A stretch of 42,500 nt of DNA from Prorocentrum cordatum. Its lineage: Eukaryota > Sar > Dinophyceae > Prorocentrales > Prorocentraceae. This document shows, in pieces, positions 19,991-29,879 of this stretch. The notes under the pieces were generated by a model. That model had not been told where the DNA came from. It made no database searches and worked only from the letters and a program-made list of their open reading frames with translations. The stretch spans positions 410,334 to 452,833 of the forward strand of contig CAUYUJ010006302.1 of NCBI GenBank assembly GCA_963575745.1, in the 5' to 3' direction. How positions within the stretch are numbered: the stretch's first letter is position 1; each line of letters begins with the position of its first letter. Made by a program: the position numbers and the translations under genes.

Positions 19991-21590
19991 TTCTGCCGAT
20001 CCTCTGAATGTCACGCGGGCGCCTGGCCCACTCCTAGGGCCGCTGGGAGGGGGAGGGCCAGGCGTCAGCCCGACGCCACCCGAGAGGCCCCCAAGATCGC
20101 CCGAAGAGGGCAAAGAGAGCCCAAAGAGCTCCCAGGGCCGCCCAAGGGGCTCCAGGGTGTCTCGCCCCCAGACGGCCCAAGTTGGCCCCGAGACGCACCC
20201 CCAGAGCACTCCCAGAGACGGTCAAGAGTGAACTCTCGATTCGAGGAGCACCACGTTCGGTCCTTTGGCTCAGCGCCGCGTGGGGCTACAGTCAGACTGT
20301 ACAGCGGGGATGCAATATTCTATTAAGGGTCCTCCAGCGCTCCTCGCCTCTTCGACCCCAAGTCCTGCAGTTGTTAGCCCAATAGCGCTGGCACTTGTTT
20401 CTTTGCGGAACCCCGAGGGACCTGCATCCTTGCCTTGCGTCCTCAAAGCGGATGCTGATTGAACGCCATGCCCCTCGAAGGCACCATTCGGACAGGTGCT
20501 GATGATGGGCGCCGACCAGGCTCACGGGGCAGCGACGCTGTCAGCGGGCCCACTAGGGCCACCAACCACAAGGCAACAGGTGGCCCGCACTGTAGGACTA
20601 AGCAGGGATCCCCCTCAGGCCAAAAGACCAGCAGCTCGGCGAAGAACGCGTCGGCCTTGACCAGCTTCTGGCCCAGGGGCGTCTCGCCCCCACGCCCCGA
20701 CGTCGTGAAGCAGCCACGTCGCCACGAGCAGAAACGCGACCAGGGCCACCAGCCCCGTCTTCGCACGTGGGCGTTCCAGAAAGGATCTCGCCTTTGAGGA
20801 TCGCAGGAGCTGGCAGCTCTTCCTCGGCGGAAGGCTGCAGAAGGTCGGAGGACGCCGGCGGAAGTAGAACGAGCGCGGCTCCGTGGGCGGAAGCCGGCGG
20901 AGGTAAGAGTCGGCCTCTTAGCTGGCGGCAGCGCGTGCGGGTTCCAGGTTGCCCGGAGCGCGCTGCGCGGCGCCCCGAGGCAGCTCTGCCCGCGAAGGCC
21001 CTCTCGGGGCCCGAGGCCGAGCGGGGGTGCGGAGACGTCCGCCGCCCGCCAGGCCAAGAAGGCCGAGGCGCGCTCTCAGAGCTGGCCTGCGCACCTCGGG
21101 GGGGGGGCAACGGCAGGGGGGGGACAGGCCAAGGGGGGAGGCATCGACCTCTGATGGTGGATGCATCGGCGAGGCATCGCTGGTGCCGGGGCGAGGCGTC
21201 GACGAGGTATGGACGAGGCACGCGGCGGTCTGCATCGACGGTGTAGCGGCGATTCGAGGTCGATGTAGTGTTTCGGGCACAAGAAGACGGCGGTGGCAGT
21301 TGCGCTGGTGCGCGCGGCGAAGGAGGGGTCGAGCCGAGGACCCCCCTACGGTCCCCCTCGGCCAACGAAGACGGCCGTAGGGGGGGGGGCCCTGACCTTC
21401 ACCTCAAGGCACCTGTGCCACCACCTCCCATTGAAGGCGCCAAGTGCCACCTACCGTACCTATCCCACTGTGCCTATCCCCCCCCCTTGCCGCTGCCCCT
21501 CAGCACCCCCCGCCAGCCCATGGGCGGCCCAGCTCTGCGCCGAGCCGTGGCGGCGGGGGCCACCGAAAACCCTCGCGGAGAGGGGGAGGG
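19991..21590. other. Mei2-like intron, no firm element
   Basis: 20000-20230 is a repetitive C/G/A-rich stretch (GCCCAAAGAGCTCCC-like words). 21110-21250 has irregular GAGGCATCG repeats. The minus strand at about 20630-20790 shows exon-like codons in two frames (see findings). Nothing else is supported. Confidence 0.45.
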
Positions 21591-21597
21591 GCGGTGG

Positions 21598-21745
21598 CCA
21601 GCCTCCTCCTCCGCCTCCTCCCCCTCCCTCCTCAGGCTCCTCCTCCTCATACTCTTCCTTCTCCTCCTCCTTCTCCTCCTCCTCCTCCATCTCCTCTTCC
21701 GCCTCCTCCGCCTCCTCCTCCTCCTCCTCCGCCTCCGCCTCTCGC
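21598..21745. repeat. CTCCTC polypyrimidine tract
   Basis: A long CCT/CTC run within the proposed second large intron. Confidence 0.8.
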
Positions 21746-21949
21746 CCTCGAGCCCACATACTCCGCGAGGTTCGGCCCCGCCCGAGCGACCTGGGCCCGC
21801 GAGCGGGAGCCCGCCCCGGTGGCCCGCCGCGGCCGCGGCGAGCTACACCAGCAGCAGTGGGCCCTGGCGATCTGACCTGCTCTTGGGCCTCCCTCCCCCT
21901 GGAATCGAGCCCACATGCTCCGTTGCCCGTCAATTCACGGGCGACGAAT

Positions 21950-22094
21950 GGTATAAATTACACGTTTTCGCTGTCGGGGGCGCCTGTCCCATGGCGGCTG
22001 GAAAGCTTATACACTTACGGTGGCACGTCAAGGTATAAACTTTCCAGCCGCCCTGGGGCAACGCCCCTGGTGACGGAAAAGTTTATCTTATACC
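21950..22094. mobile_element. 145-bp foldback element, GGTATAA ends (F5)
   Basis: Terminal GGTATAA and TTATACC. The arms of about 70 bases include GGCGGCTGGAAAGCTTATAC on the left and GTATAAACTTTCCAGCCGCC on the right. It is lower in GC than its surroundings. No clear target duplication. Confidence 0.7.
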
Positions 22095-22914
22095 GTTCTT
22101 CGCCCGCTAAGTCAATGCCGCGATAGGCCTTCCTTGCCAACGGAAGCTGGCAGGCCAGAAGTTTGAGTGATTCATCGCCTGCGAAGCTATGCGGCTCGAT
22201 CGGTGGTCAGGAAGCACCACAAACGAATCGGGCGGAGCCTGGGCTGGTTCCCACACCTCTCTGCGCTTCGGGGAGGCGGATGGGGCCCCAGAGGTCATCT
22301 GGAGGTCTCCAGAGGTTCGAGGAAGAAGAAACTGCGAGAACCTGCACTTTCGAGAGGTTCGCCCAGCCTTTATCCGCACGCCAGGGAGGCGGGTCCAGTG
22401 CCGATCGGAGAAAGCTGCGCGGAGTGCTGGAAGTTTGTGTTTTCGAAATTGTGTCTTCTAGAGGTGGCCCCTTGAGATTTACGGAGGTCTCCAGGCCGCC
22501 AGAGGTCTCTTGAAGTCCCCAATCGAGGGGGAGGTTTTCAGCCAGGTTTCGCAGTGGTGCGCTCACTGGGCTTCTCAGAGGGAGGGTGACTTCGGCGAGA
22601 GGCAGCGACCAGAGCCAGCATCGTCCACCTCGGACCTCCAGCGTCACGGCTTGCTCACAACATGGACAGCCCTGGAGCCCAGTCAAGCTTCTCCCCCCCC
22701 GAAGGCCCCAAGCTGCCACATGTTTCCGTCGTGATCTTCTCGCACGACGCGAGGAAGTTCAGGACGTCGCTCACCCCCTGAAATGCATTGCGCTATGTCG
22801 CATACGCCTCTCCGTGTCGTGGCGTTCTTGGGCCGCACTCGGGCCCTGGGGCCTGGCAACATCCAGCCCGTGGAGGTGAGTCCTATCCGGCAGTGCGGTC
22901 GAGAGCTATCCTGG
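22095..22914. other. Mei2-like intron, with half F1 repeat
   Basis: 22378-22445 matches the right half of F1 (CGCCAGGGAGGCGGGTCCAG, GCCGATCGGAGAAAGCTGCG). The remaining sequence is without recognised features. Confidence 0.5.
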
Positions 22915-23033
22915 CATCGCTCGGACGTGTGCATTTTTTCTCGGCGAGGGCCATCGAGGAGCATCCTTGAACAGTTGGCGAAAGAACCACGCACAAAACA
23001 GGAAAAACACAGGGAATGGACGTCCGAGCGATG
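22915..23033 (+). mobile_element. MITE-like element, family F2, best copy
   Basis: 119 bp with perfect 14-bp terminal inverted repeats, CATCGCTCGGACGT and ACGTCCGAGCGATG. No open frame, so non-autonomous. A GAGCTAT heptamer lies near both ends, but it is not immediately adjacent to them. Confidence 0.8.
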
Positions 23034-23135
23034 GCGAGCTATGGATCTCGCTGGCCCATTGGTTGCCGAGCGACGATCGCTCTGACGTGCCGAGGGTCAG
23101 GGTCGAGCTGCCTGCATCGGCCGTGGGCCCCGCAG

Positions 23136-23211
23136 GTCGCCGTGGTCTCCGTGGCCCACCTGCAGGGGCTCGAGGCCAACCTCCGTCACTACCGCAACGC
23201 GGCCGTCACGG
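23136..23211 (+). CDS. Mei2-like RRM gene, exon with end of the RRM
   Basis: After GGGCCCCGCAG the sequence reads VAVVSVAHLQGLEANLRHYR then NAAVT. This matches the last strand and trailing helix of the Mei2 RRM (family pattern V....ARIQG....ALI.HF.NS..M). It enters in phase 0 as the previous exon requires. A GC-type donor (ACGG|GCACAGG) is proposed at 23211, but the frame stays open beyond into a polypyrimidine tract, so the end is uncertain. Downstream exons were not found. Together the three RRM exons make one complete domain. Confidence 0.68.
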
Positions 23212-23319
23212 GCACAGGATCGGCCGGGGGGCAGCCGCGGGGCGCAGGTCCAGGAGGGGACCTCCTCGTCTTCCGCGGGCCCCTTGGGGCCTCCAGAGGC
23301 CTCCATCACCAAAGGTCTC

Positions 23320-23440
23320 CAGAGACCTCCTCCTCCTCGTCTTCTTCTTCCTCCTCCTCCTGCTCGTCTTCTTCTTCCTCCTCCTCCTGCTCGTCTTCTT
23401 CTTCCTCCTCCTCCTCCTCCTCCTCCTCCTCCTCCTCCCC
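23320..23440. repeat. CTCCTC/CTTCTT triplet tract
   Basis: A pyrimidine triplet repeat with two or three copies of a CTGCTCGTCTTCTTCTTCCT unit. Confidence 0.85.
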
Positions 23441-23639
23441 CCCATATCACCAAAATCACCCAAGCCCCCCTGAGACCAATCTCCGCCTCCTCTTACTCTC
23501 TCTCTCTCTGCGTTTCCTCCTCCCCCTCCAACCCTGCTCCTTATATATTGCCTTTCTTTGTCGCACCCCCAGACGTGTCGGCAGGGTGGAATGACCGTCT
23601 CGCTTTGAAACATTCTCACCGCTTCTGCTTCTGAAGCTT

Positions 23640-24090
23640 TCAGTTAGCAACAGTTGCAATGATCGAGGTGAGGCCGTTTTTGAAAGCGGAGCTCTCGCCA
23701 TAGCGCCGCGCACATTCGTCTTGACAGCTTGCAGCAGATACAGTTGCGAATTGGTTGTTCTTTAAACCGGGGCTCCCGCCATAGCGTCGACGAGCCGATT
23801 CTTTTCAAAAGCTTGTAACCGTTACAAGGATTGAGGGTGGTGCTTTTTCAAAGTGTGGGTCGCTTAGCGCCTTGTGCAGTCTTCTTGATGCATTGCATCG
23901 GCTGCAGTGGCAACTCGCGGTTCCTTTTCAAAATGGGGCTCTCGCCTTCGCGCCGCGCAGAGCTCCTTTTCAAGATGGGGATCTCGATTGATACGTTCCT
24001 GTATTAACAGCAGGTACTTCAACATGTGTCGCAGCTGGTTAAACATGGGGCTCTCGCTTGAGACTTTCCCGAAGTTGACCAGACTTGCAA
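23640..24090. repeat. Diverged 83-bp dispersed units
   Basis: Several degenerate units (GGATTGAGGGTGG, TTTTCAAAATGGGGCTCTCG, GCGCCGCGCAC). A 179-codon minus frame (23864-24403) runs through them but shows no domain. Confidence 0.65.
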
Positions 24091-24239
24091 GCTTGTGCAA
24101 CAGTGCAACCGCTTCACTGATAAAGAGGTACAGTTGGACACTTCGCTGATTTGTGTAATCATCAGAGTGAGGGGGCTGAATCGAACGGTCATTCACTGTC
24201 CCTGGGTGCGTGGCTGAAGTGGGATTCCGCGATGCGGTT

Positions 24240-24310
24240 TCTTGTTGTTGTTGGTGGTGGTGTTGTTGTTGTTGTTGAACTTTCACTTCTGAAGAACAAT
24301 TATTGTTGAT
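24240..24310. repeat. (GTT)n with conserved flank, copy 1
   Basis: GTTGTT run followed by GAACTTTCACTTCTGAAGAA and CAATTATTGTTG. The same arrangement is seen at 25465-25565. Confidence 0.7.
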
Positions 24311-24444
24311 CCCCCCCGTCCGGTGCATATTGTTTTTTTCTATTGAAGTGCCTTGCCCTTGGCTCGCACCTCGTTTTTTATCAGGGAAAGTATTGAGGGT
24401 CAAACTATGTCGTTGGCACCCGGTTTACAACAACAACAACAACG

Positions 24445-24570
24445 GCTCCCGCTTGATATTTCCTCACAATGTATTGAAGAATCGCGCTCTCGCTTGGGAC
24501 TTCCTTGCAATTTACCACCGGATCGCGGCTCCTGCTTGATACTTCCTTACAATGTATTGAAGCGCTCTCC
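24445..24570. repeat. 42-bp tandem repeat, three units
   Basis: Units of GGCTCCCGCTTGATATTTCC plus TCACAATGTATTGAAG repeated three times with changes. Confidence 0.7.
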
Positions 24571-25464
24571 AATGCCTTCCAATCCCCCCGCGCTTTGTTT
24601 CCGCACCAGTCTCCGCTCGTATCCACCAGCCCCCAGTTTTCATCAACGTTCTTTCCGAATCTTCTTTGCTTTCTCCTTTTTATATTCATTTTCATTTCGT
24701 TCGTACTCTATTGTGCTATTCCTCAGTTCTTCGCATTCCGCCCACTCCTCCCCAGGCCACCCCATCCCACCCCAACAATCTCCACCCCTTCCCGCTCGCA
24801 TTCCGCATTTCTCCAAAATTATTGCCAGTCCCTCCTCCAGATTCCTCCGTGCGCCCCCCGCTCCTCCGCACTCCTCCCAGCTCCTCATCTCCACTCCTTG
24901 CCGCTCCTCCTTCTGGGACCCTACTCTTGTCCACCCCATCCCAATCCAGCCCACATCCCCGCGCTCCTCTCGACACGGTTGCAGTTTTCATTCTCATTCC
25001 GCCATTCCGCCCCGCTCTCCCAACATCCTGCTTCTTTTCATGGTTCCACGACAAGTGTTTCTCACACCCGTTCGCAGCTGTACGTCCCCCCTGGGGGTAT
25101 CCACGATATTGTCTTTCAAAGGGGTGGTACGTGGCGCTTTTTATGGCGCTACCCATGGCGAAACTTATTGTTTACCTGTGTTGGAGTGGCTGGCGCAAGC
25201 CATGGGGCAAGTTGAATCGCCACTCACAGCGCAAATGATCGTCCTCCCTCCTTTTTGCCTCCCTCCTCCCTTCCTCCGATCCTTTCGTCCTCATTCCCCC
25301 CCGTTATCTGTTACCCTTCGTTTCCAAGGGCCTCACCAACCACACGTGGCAAGGAAAGAAGAGACCCCCCAAAAGGGCGTACAATCGAAGACGAGGGCAG
25401 GCATCCAGGGCTTGGGATATGCATATTGAATGACACGCGAGCAGATAAGAGCGATCAGTCTTAA
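24571..25464. other. Pyrimidine-rich region without a gene
   Basis: C/T-rich sequence containing a 358-codon plus frame and two overlapping long frames in other phases. All three are Ser/Pro-rich and have no domain, so base composition explains them. Confidence 0.5.
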
Positions 25465-25494
25465 AACGATTGTTGTTGTTGTCGTCGTTGTTGC

Positions 25495-25526
<32 letters not shown>

Positions 25527-25565
25527 TTGTTGAACATTATTATTTCTAAAGAATAATTATTGTTG
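25465..25565. repeat. (GTT)n with conserved flank, copy 2
   Basis: A GTT/GTC repeat ending GAACATTATTATTTCTAAAG then AATAATTATTGTTG, parallel to 24240-24310. Confidence 0.75.
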
Positions 25566-26290
25566 GGGCCCCTGGTGCACGACCCCCCCGCCGCGCCTAG
25601 GCCGCAGCCTCATTTTCATCATTTTCGTGAGGAAGTCTCAGGCAAAACGGGTTGGTCCGGATCCGGTTGTGTTGTTACGATCGGTTTTCCCTTGCAAAAA
25701 ATGAGCTAAAGTGGACATTTCTTGTTCTAACATAACCAAACTTCAAGAATCCCTTGCAAAAAATAAGGTAAAGTGGACATTCGCGCGCGCAAGACGAAAT
25801 CCTTCCAAAACCTTAGTTTTCGTCACGATTTTAACATAACAACATCAAAAAAAAACAATGGTTTTTCAAAACAAAATTGTCAAAATTTCATCCCGCGCGC
25901 TCTTGCGGATTCGTAGGAAACCCAACACTTTTTAATCATTTCTGTCAAACGGGCTTTTGCGAGCAACTTTTTCGAACTTCTGCAACAACGGTTGCGCACC
26001 TGCCAGGGCCATCATCCCTGTCAAATAATACCATGCGGGACACATTCGTTTTTTCTTCGCGCGCGCACGCCGTCGTCGTCGGCCGCGGGGCCCTGAATAG
26101 TAGCCACGGTCGTCCGCATGCCACGAAGTGAAGTGTCCGAACGTCATAGGGCGGGAAGCTGGGTGTGGGTGGTGGCGAAGAGTCGTTTGGAAATTTGGTA
26201 GAGCTTGAACCGGCCCCCCCACAAAGTGGGGGTATTGCCCGCCTCCTATGAAAACCCTGGCACTGGTGAGAACGGTGTGTCCCCACGTGC
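25566..26290. other. AT-richer spacer with a duplicated 24-mer
   Basis: CCCTTGCAAAAAATGAGCTA then AAGTGGACATT near 25690 recurs near 25754 (AAAATAAGGTAAAGTGGACA). The stretch 25680-25930 is noticeably AT-richer than its neighbours. No gene recognised. Confidence 0.5.
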
Positions 26291-26296
26291 TAGTAA

Positions 26297-26299
26297 TGG

Positions 26300-26337
<38 letters not shown>

Positions 26338-26345
26338 ATTTCTTG
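26297..26345. repeat. (GTT)n microsatellite
   Basis: A (GTT)n run directly before the 11-bp satellite. Confidence 0.85.
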
Positions 26346-26349
26346 TTGT

Positions 26350-26920
26350 CGCCGTCCCACCCGCGACCCGCCCCGCGACCCACCCGCGACCCGCCCCGCG
26401 ACCCGCCCGTGACCCACCCGCGACCCACCCCGCGACCCACCCGCGACCCACCCCGCGACCCACCCGCGACCCACCCGCGACCCACCCGCGATCGACCCCG
26501 AGACCCCCCCGGCGACCCACCCGCGACCCATTGGCGACCCACCCGCGACCCGCCCGCGACCCACCCCGCGACCCACCCGCGACCCACCCGCGACCCACCC
26601 GCGACCCATCCGCGACCCACCCGCGACCCACCGCGACCCACCGCGACCCAAACTACGTTCATTGAACAAACCAAAACTTCAGCGCCTGCGGCGTGTCCTT
26701 TCTGCATCGGCGACCGTCCCGTGACCCACCGGCGACCCACCCCGCGACCCACCAGCGACCCAACCCGCGACCCACCCCGCGACCCACCCGCGACCCACCC
26801 ACCGCGACCCACTCGCGACCCACCCGCGACCCACCCCGCGACCCACCCAAAATTTTCGGCGCCTGCGGCGGGTTTGTCTTGCATTCGTTCCAGGTGGAGG
26901 ACCTGCGACCCACCCGCGAC
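26350..26920. repeat. 11-bp satellite (CGACCCACCCG)n
   Basis: Units of CGACCCACCCG, with some 10- and 12-base variants, in two main blocks (26350-26655 and 26720-26850) and a short third near 26905. The blocks are separated by spacers containing AAAATTTTCGGCGCCTGCGG-like sequence. Long frames (GRGWVAGGSR on minus, RPTRDPPATH on plus) are by-products. Confidence 0.92.
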
Positions 26921-27014
26921 CCAAACCGCGTTCAGTGTACAAATCAAAATTTTCGGCGCTTGCGGCGGGCTGTTTTTGAATCCCTTCCAGGTGGAGGTGG
27001 AGAGCCCGCCTGGC

Positions 27015-27520
27015 TGGCCTAAAGGAGGAGAGGGGGGGGGAGGAGGGGGAGGAGGAGGAGGAGGAGGAGGAGGACGAGGAGGAGGAGGAAGAAAAATAAG
27101 AATAATAAGAATAATAAGAATAATGAGAATAAGAAGAAGAAGAATAAGAAAAATAAGAAGAAGAAGGAGAATAAGAAGAGGAAGAAGAATAATAATAATG
27201 ATAAGAAGAAGCAGAAGAATAATAACAATAATACGAATAACAATAAGAAGAAGAGGAGGAGGAGGAGGAGGAGGAGGTGGAGGAAATGGTGGAGGAGGAG
27301 GAGGAGGAGGAGGAGGTGGAGGAAATGGTGGAGGAGGAGGAAGAGGAGGAGGAGGTGGAGGAAGAGGAAAAGGAGGAGGAGGACGAAAAGGAGGAGGAGG
27401 AGGCGGACGACGACGACGACGATGAGGACGAGGACGCGGACGAGCAAGAGGAGGAGGAACAGGAGCAGGAGCAGGAGGAGGAGGAGGAGGAGGAGGAGGA
27501 GGAGGGCGCCATCGACAGGG
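27015..27520. repeat. Homopurine GAG/AAG/AAT tract
   Basis: About 500 bases with hardly any pyrimidine on the plus strand apart from T in AAT and GTG: GGAGGA blocks, then AATAAGAAG, then GGAGGA again. Overlaps the left end of segment A. Confidence 0.85.
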
Positions 27521-29110
27521 AAGGTGAGGGCCAAGAGGTCCGCCGGCTCGACGCCCGCGTCGCCCGTGCCCGCTCCATCACGCTTGACCGCAATTGCGGG
27601 ATGCTGCGTACTCGTTTGCCCTCCTGACACCGCGCTAGAAGGATGCAGTGCTGTTCCCGTAGAAGACGGTCTTTGGCCTGAAGGGCAGGTCCATGGGGTG
27701 TTGGTCTGTTAAGAGGACGCTTCCTGCAATGATCAGAAAGCTTGTATGGGACTTCATTCATGAGGAGAAGACTTCGAACAAAAAGGGCGCATTGCAGCAT
27801 CATTGATGCGTTTTGTGTTAAATGTGGTCTTCCTCCTCATCCACTCCTTCTCCTTATGAATCAGTCTTCCCTGCCGCATCCCTGAGCGTGTCCGTAGGGT
27901 GGGCTGGGTGCCTCGCTTGGGGTTTCTTCGCCATATGTACAATCCTGAAGCTTGCCACTTGCAGCCGCTTCGCGGCTGGAGGGCGGTTGGTGATCGAACG
28001 GGGGTCTCGCTTTAGCGCAGCTTGCAGCAGGTTCACGGGTGGAGGGCGGTCAGCATGTGGCTTTCGTTGAAGCGCCGTGCGCATGTGTTTCAGCAGTTTG
28101 AATGTGTTGTTCTCGTTGTAGCGCAGCGACCGTTCGTCTTAAGCGTTCGCAGGAACTTCAAGGATGGAGGACGGTTCCCTTTTCGAATTGTGGTTGTGGC
28201 TTTTCGCGTGGCGCAGATTTGCCTCAGATTTTTGCACCAGGTTCAAGGATGGAGGACGGTTTCTTTTCAAACTGTGGCTCTCGCCTTTGCGCCGCGCGTT
28301 TGTGTGTTCGCCACAGCTTCAAGGATGGAGGGCGGCTCCTTATCAAGCTGTGGTTCTCGCTTTTAACGTTGCGCACATTCGCTGGGATTGGCAGGACGCA
28401 GCAGTGATGTTGATCCGTTGCGTTGAATTCCCAGGAACGGCGTTTGGGCAATATTGAAGGTTTTCAGGCGGTTGTCTTCTAATGCCCCCCCCCCGCGAAG
28501 GGAAAACATCATTTCCGGGACCTACGAAAAGGGACCTTGGAGAGACGGTTTATTCCAACATCGCTGATGGGTTTACACTGGTCCTCCCCCCGCTCCTCCC
28601 TGGACTTCGATGTCCACAGGCACCCGACATGTTTTTTGCCATCTGGGGCTTCTCAGAGCTCTGTGGCCGTGTTCGCGGGGGCAGCCTTCCGCCCCGAGCA
28701 GATGTGCACTGTCCCGGGGCACGAGAGCCGCCACGGGATGCGGAAATGAAGGAACAATCGCCAGGATTGCAACGATGTTGATAAGCCGTGGATGCCAAAC
28801 AGGAGGTCGACTAATTCGTGCTGCGTCCAGGACGAAAGAGGCGCACCCCATCGCTGTGCTTCACCTCGCCCGCTCTGTCGTTCGCCTGGCGCTCCGCTGG
28901 ACGCTCCGACCAATGGTGGCTCGCGCCTGGCGTTCGTCGGATGCGGCGCTCGCTCGGGGGAGGAGCAAGAGGCGGAGGTGGAGGAGCAGGAGGAGGAGGA
29001 GGAGGGGAATGAGCAGGAGGAGAAGGAGGAGGAGGAGGTTCGGCTCTCCACGAAAGTGTAAATCGTGTGAACAAACAACCAGGGGGGTGTTGTCTTCTAT
29101 GACTAAGACA
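27227..29110 (+). repeat. 1.88-kb duplicated segment, copy A
   Basis: From AATAATACGAATAACAATAA to GACTAAGACA, 1884 bases. Copy B is 34363-36240 (1878 bases). I found only a few differences (GTAGAAGACGG/GTATAAGACGG near 27660, ATGTGCAC/ATGCGCAC near 28703, and GGA-repeat length). Contents: purine tract, an acidic open frame 27277-27627 (EEE/DDD, then GAIDREGEGQEVRRLDARVA), an array of 83-bp units (27960-28385), the linked tail (to 28580), an exon-like piece near 28665-28749 (VAVFAGAAFRPEQM) and GGA repeats near 28965-29040. No complete gene is recognised. Confidence 0.95.
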
Positions 29111-29879
29111 GCCCCAATTGCTCTCACAGCGGGCTCGGTTTTTCCACCAGGCGCACAAACCCGAGGGAAGGATATTGAGACAGATCTAGGGGGGATGAGT
29201 ATCCCTTTCGCAGAGACACGCGCGAGCGAAATGGCATCAGAGGCCATCAACACCCGAAAGGCAAACGACTTCTGGGGCCAGCACGGTGCCGCACAAAAGA
29301 CCAACCTGCGACCCCAGCGGGGGGGAAGGTGAGCCATCGCGGGACTTGGATCCCCAGAGGAAGAGACGAAAGGAGAGTAGAAGGGAGGAGGAGCAGGAGG
29401 AGGAATGCAATGGACTGGACTTATCGCGAAGCGAAGTGTCATCACCTAACCGCCGACCGAACCATTGCTCGGTCGTACTTAGGCTGGGGGCATCAGCACG
29501 TAGGCCACAGGCCTGTATGAGCTGTTGAATGTGGCTGGCCCGCGCGGGTGTGGGAGAGGCTGAGCACGGCTCGGCCAGTCCAGGCCTGAGTTCCCCCTGC
29601 GCTGCAGAACCAACCATTAATATTCGCATGGGACGGTACACTCTGGTCATGGAAAGGTTGAAAGTCTGAATTTTTGGTTATCGGGATCCCTCTATTGTTT
29701 TAGGCGCCTTCCTACTTCAAGAGTCGAGCGGTTGTCCCTCTCCCCACCTCTTCACGGGGCGGGCGGAAGCCCAATCTTTTTCCAACGCTTTCGTATCGTA
29801 TGTTTCTACCACTTCTTCCGACTGGCGGGCAAGTTGTGAGAAGATTGGGTCCACCTTCATCCTATGTGCATGCAATGAC
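29111..29879. other. Unassigned spacer
   Basis: Unique-looking sequence with a GGAGGA-rich patch at 29360-29405. No supported gene. Confidence 0.45.

Noticed and set aside
24353-25429. 358-codon plus-strand frame
   Set aside because: Ser/Pro-rich product of a pyrimidine-rich region with two overlapping long frames. No family resemblance and no exon-like codon use.
26205-27803. 406-codon plus and 374-codon minus frames
   Set aside because: They run through the 11-bp satellite and the GGA/AAG tract, and their sequence simply follows the repeats.
28610-29332. 240-codon plus frame in segment A
   Set aside because: It crosses GGA repeats (RRRRR run) and the right end of the duplicated segment, and in copy B it continues into unrelated LINE sequence.
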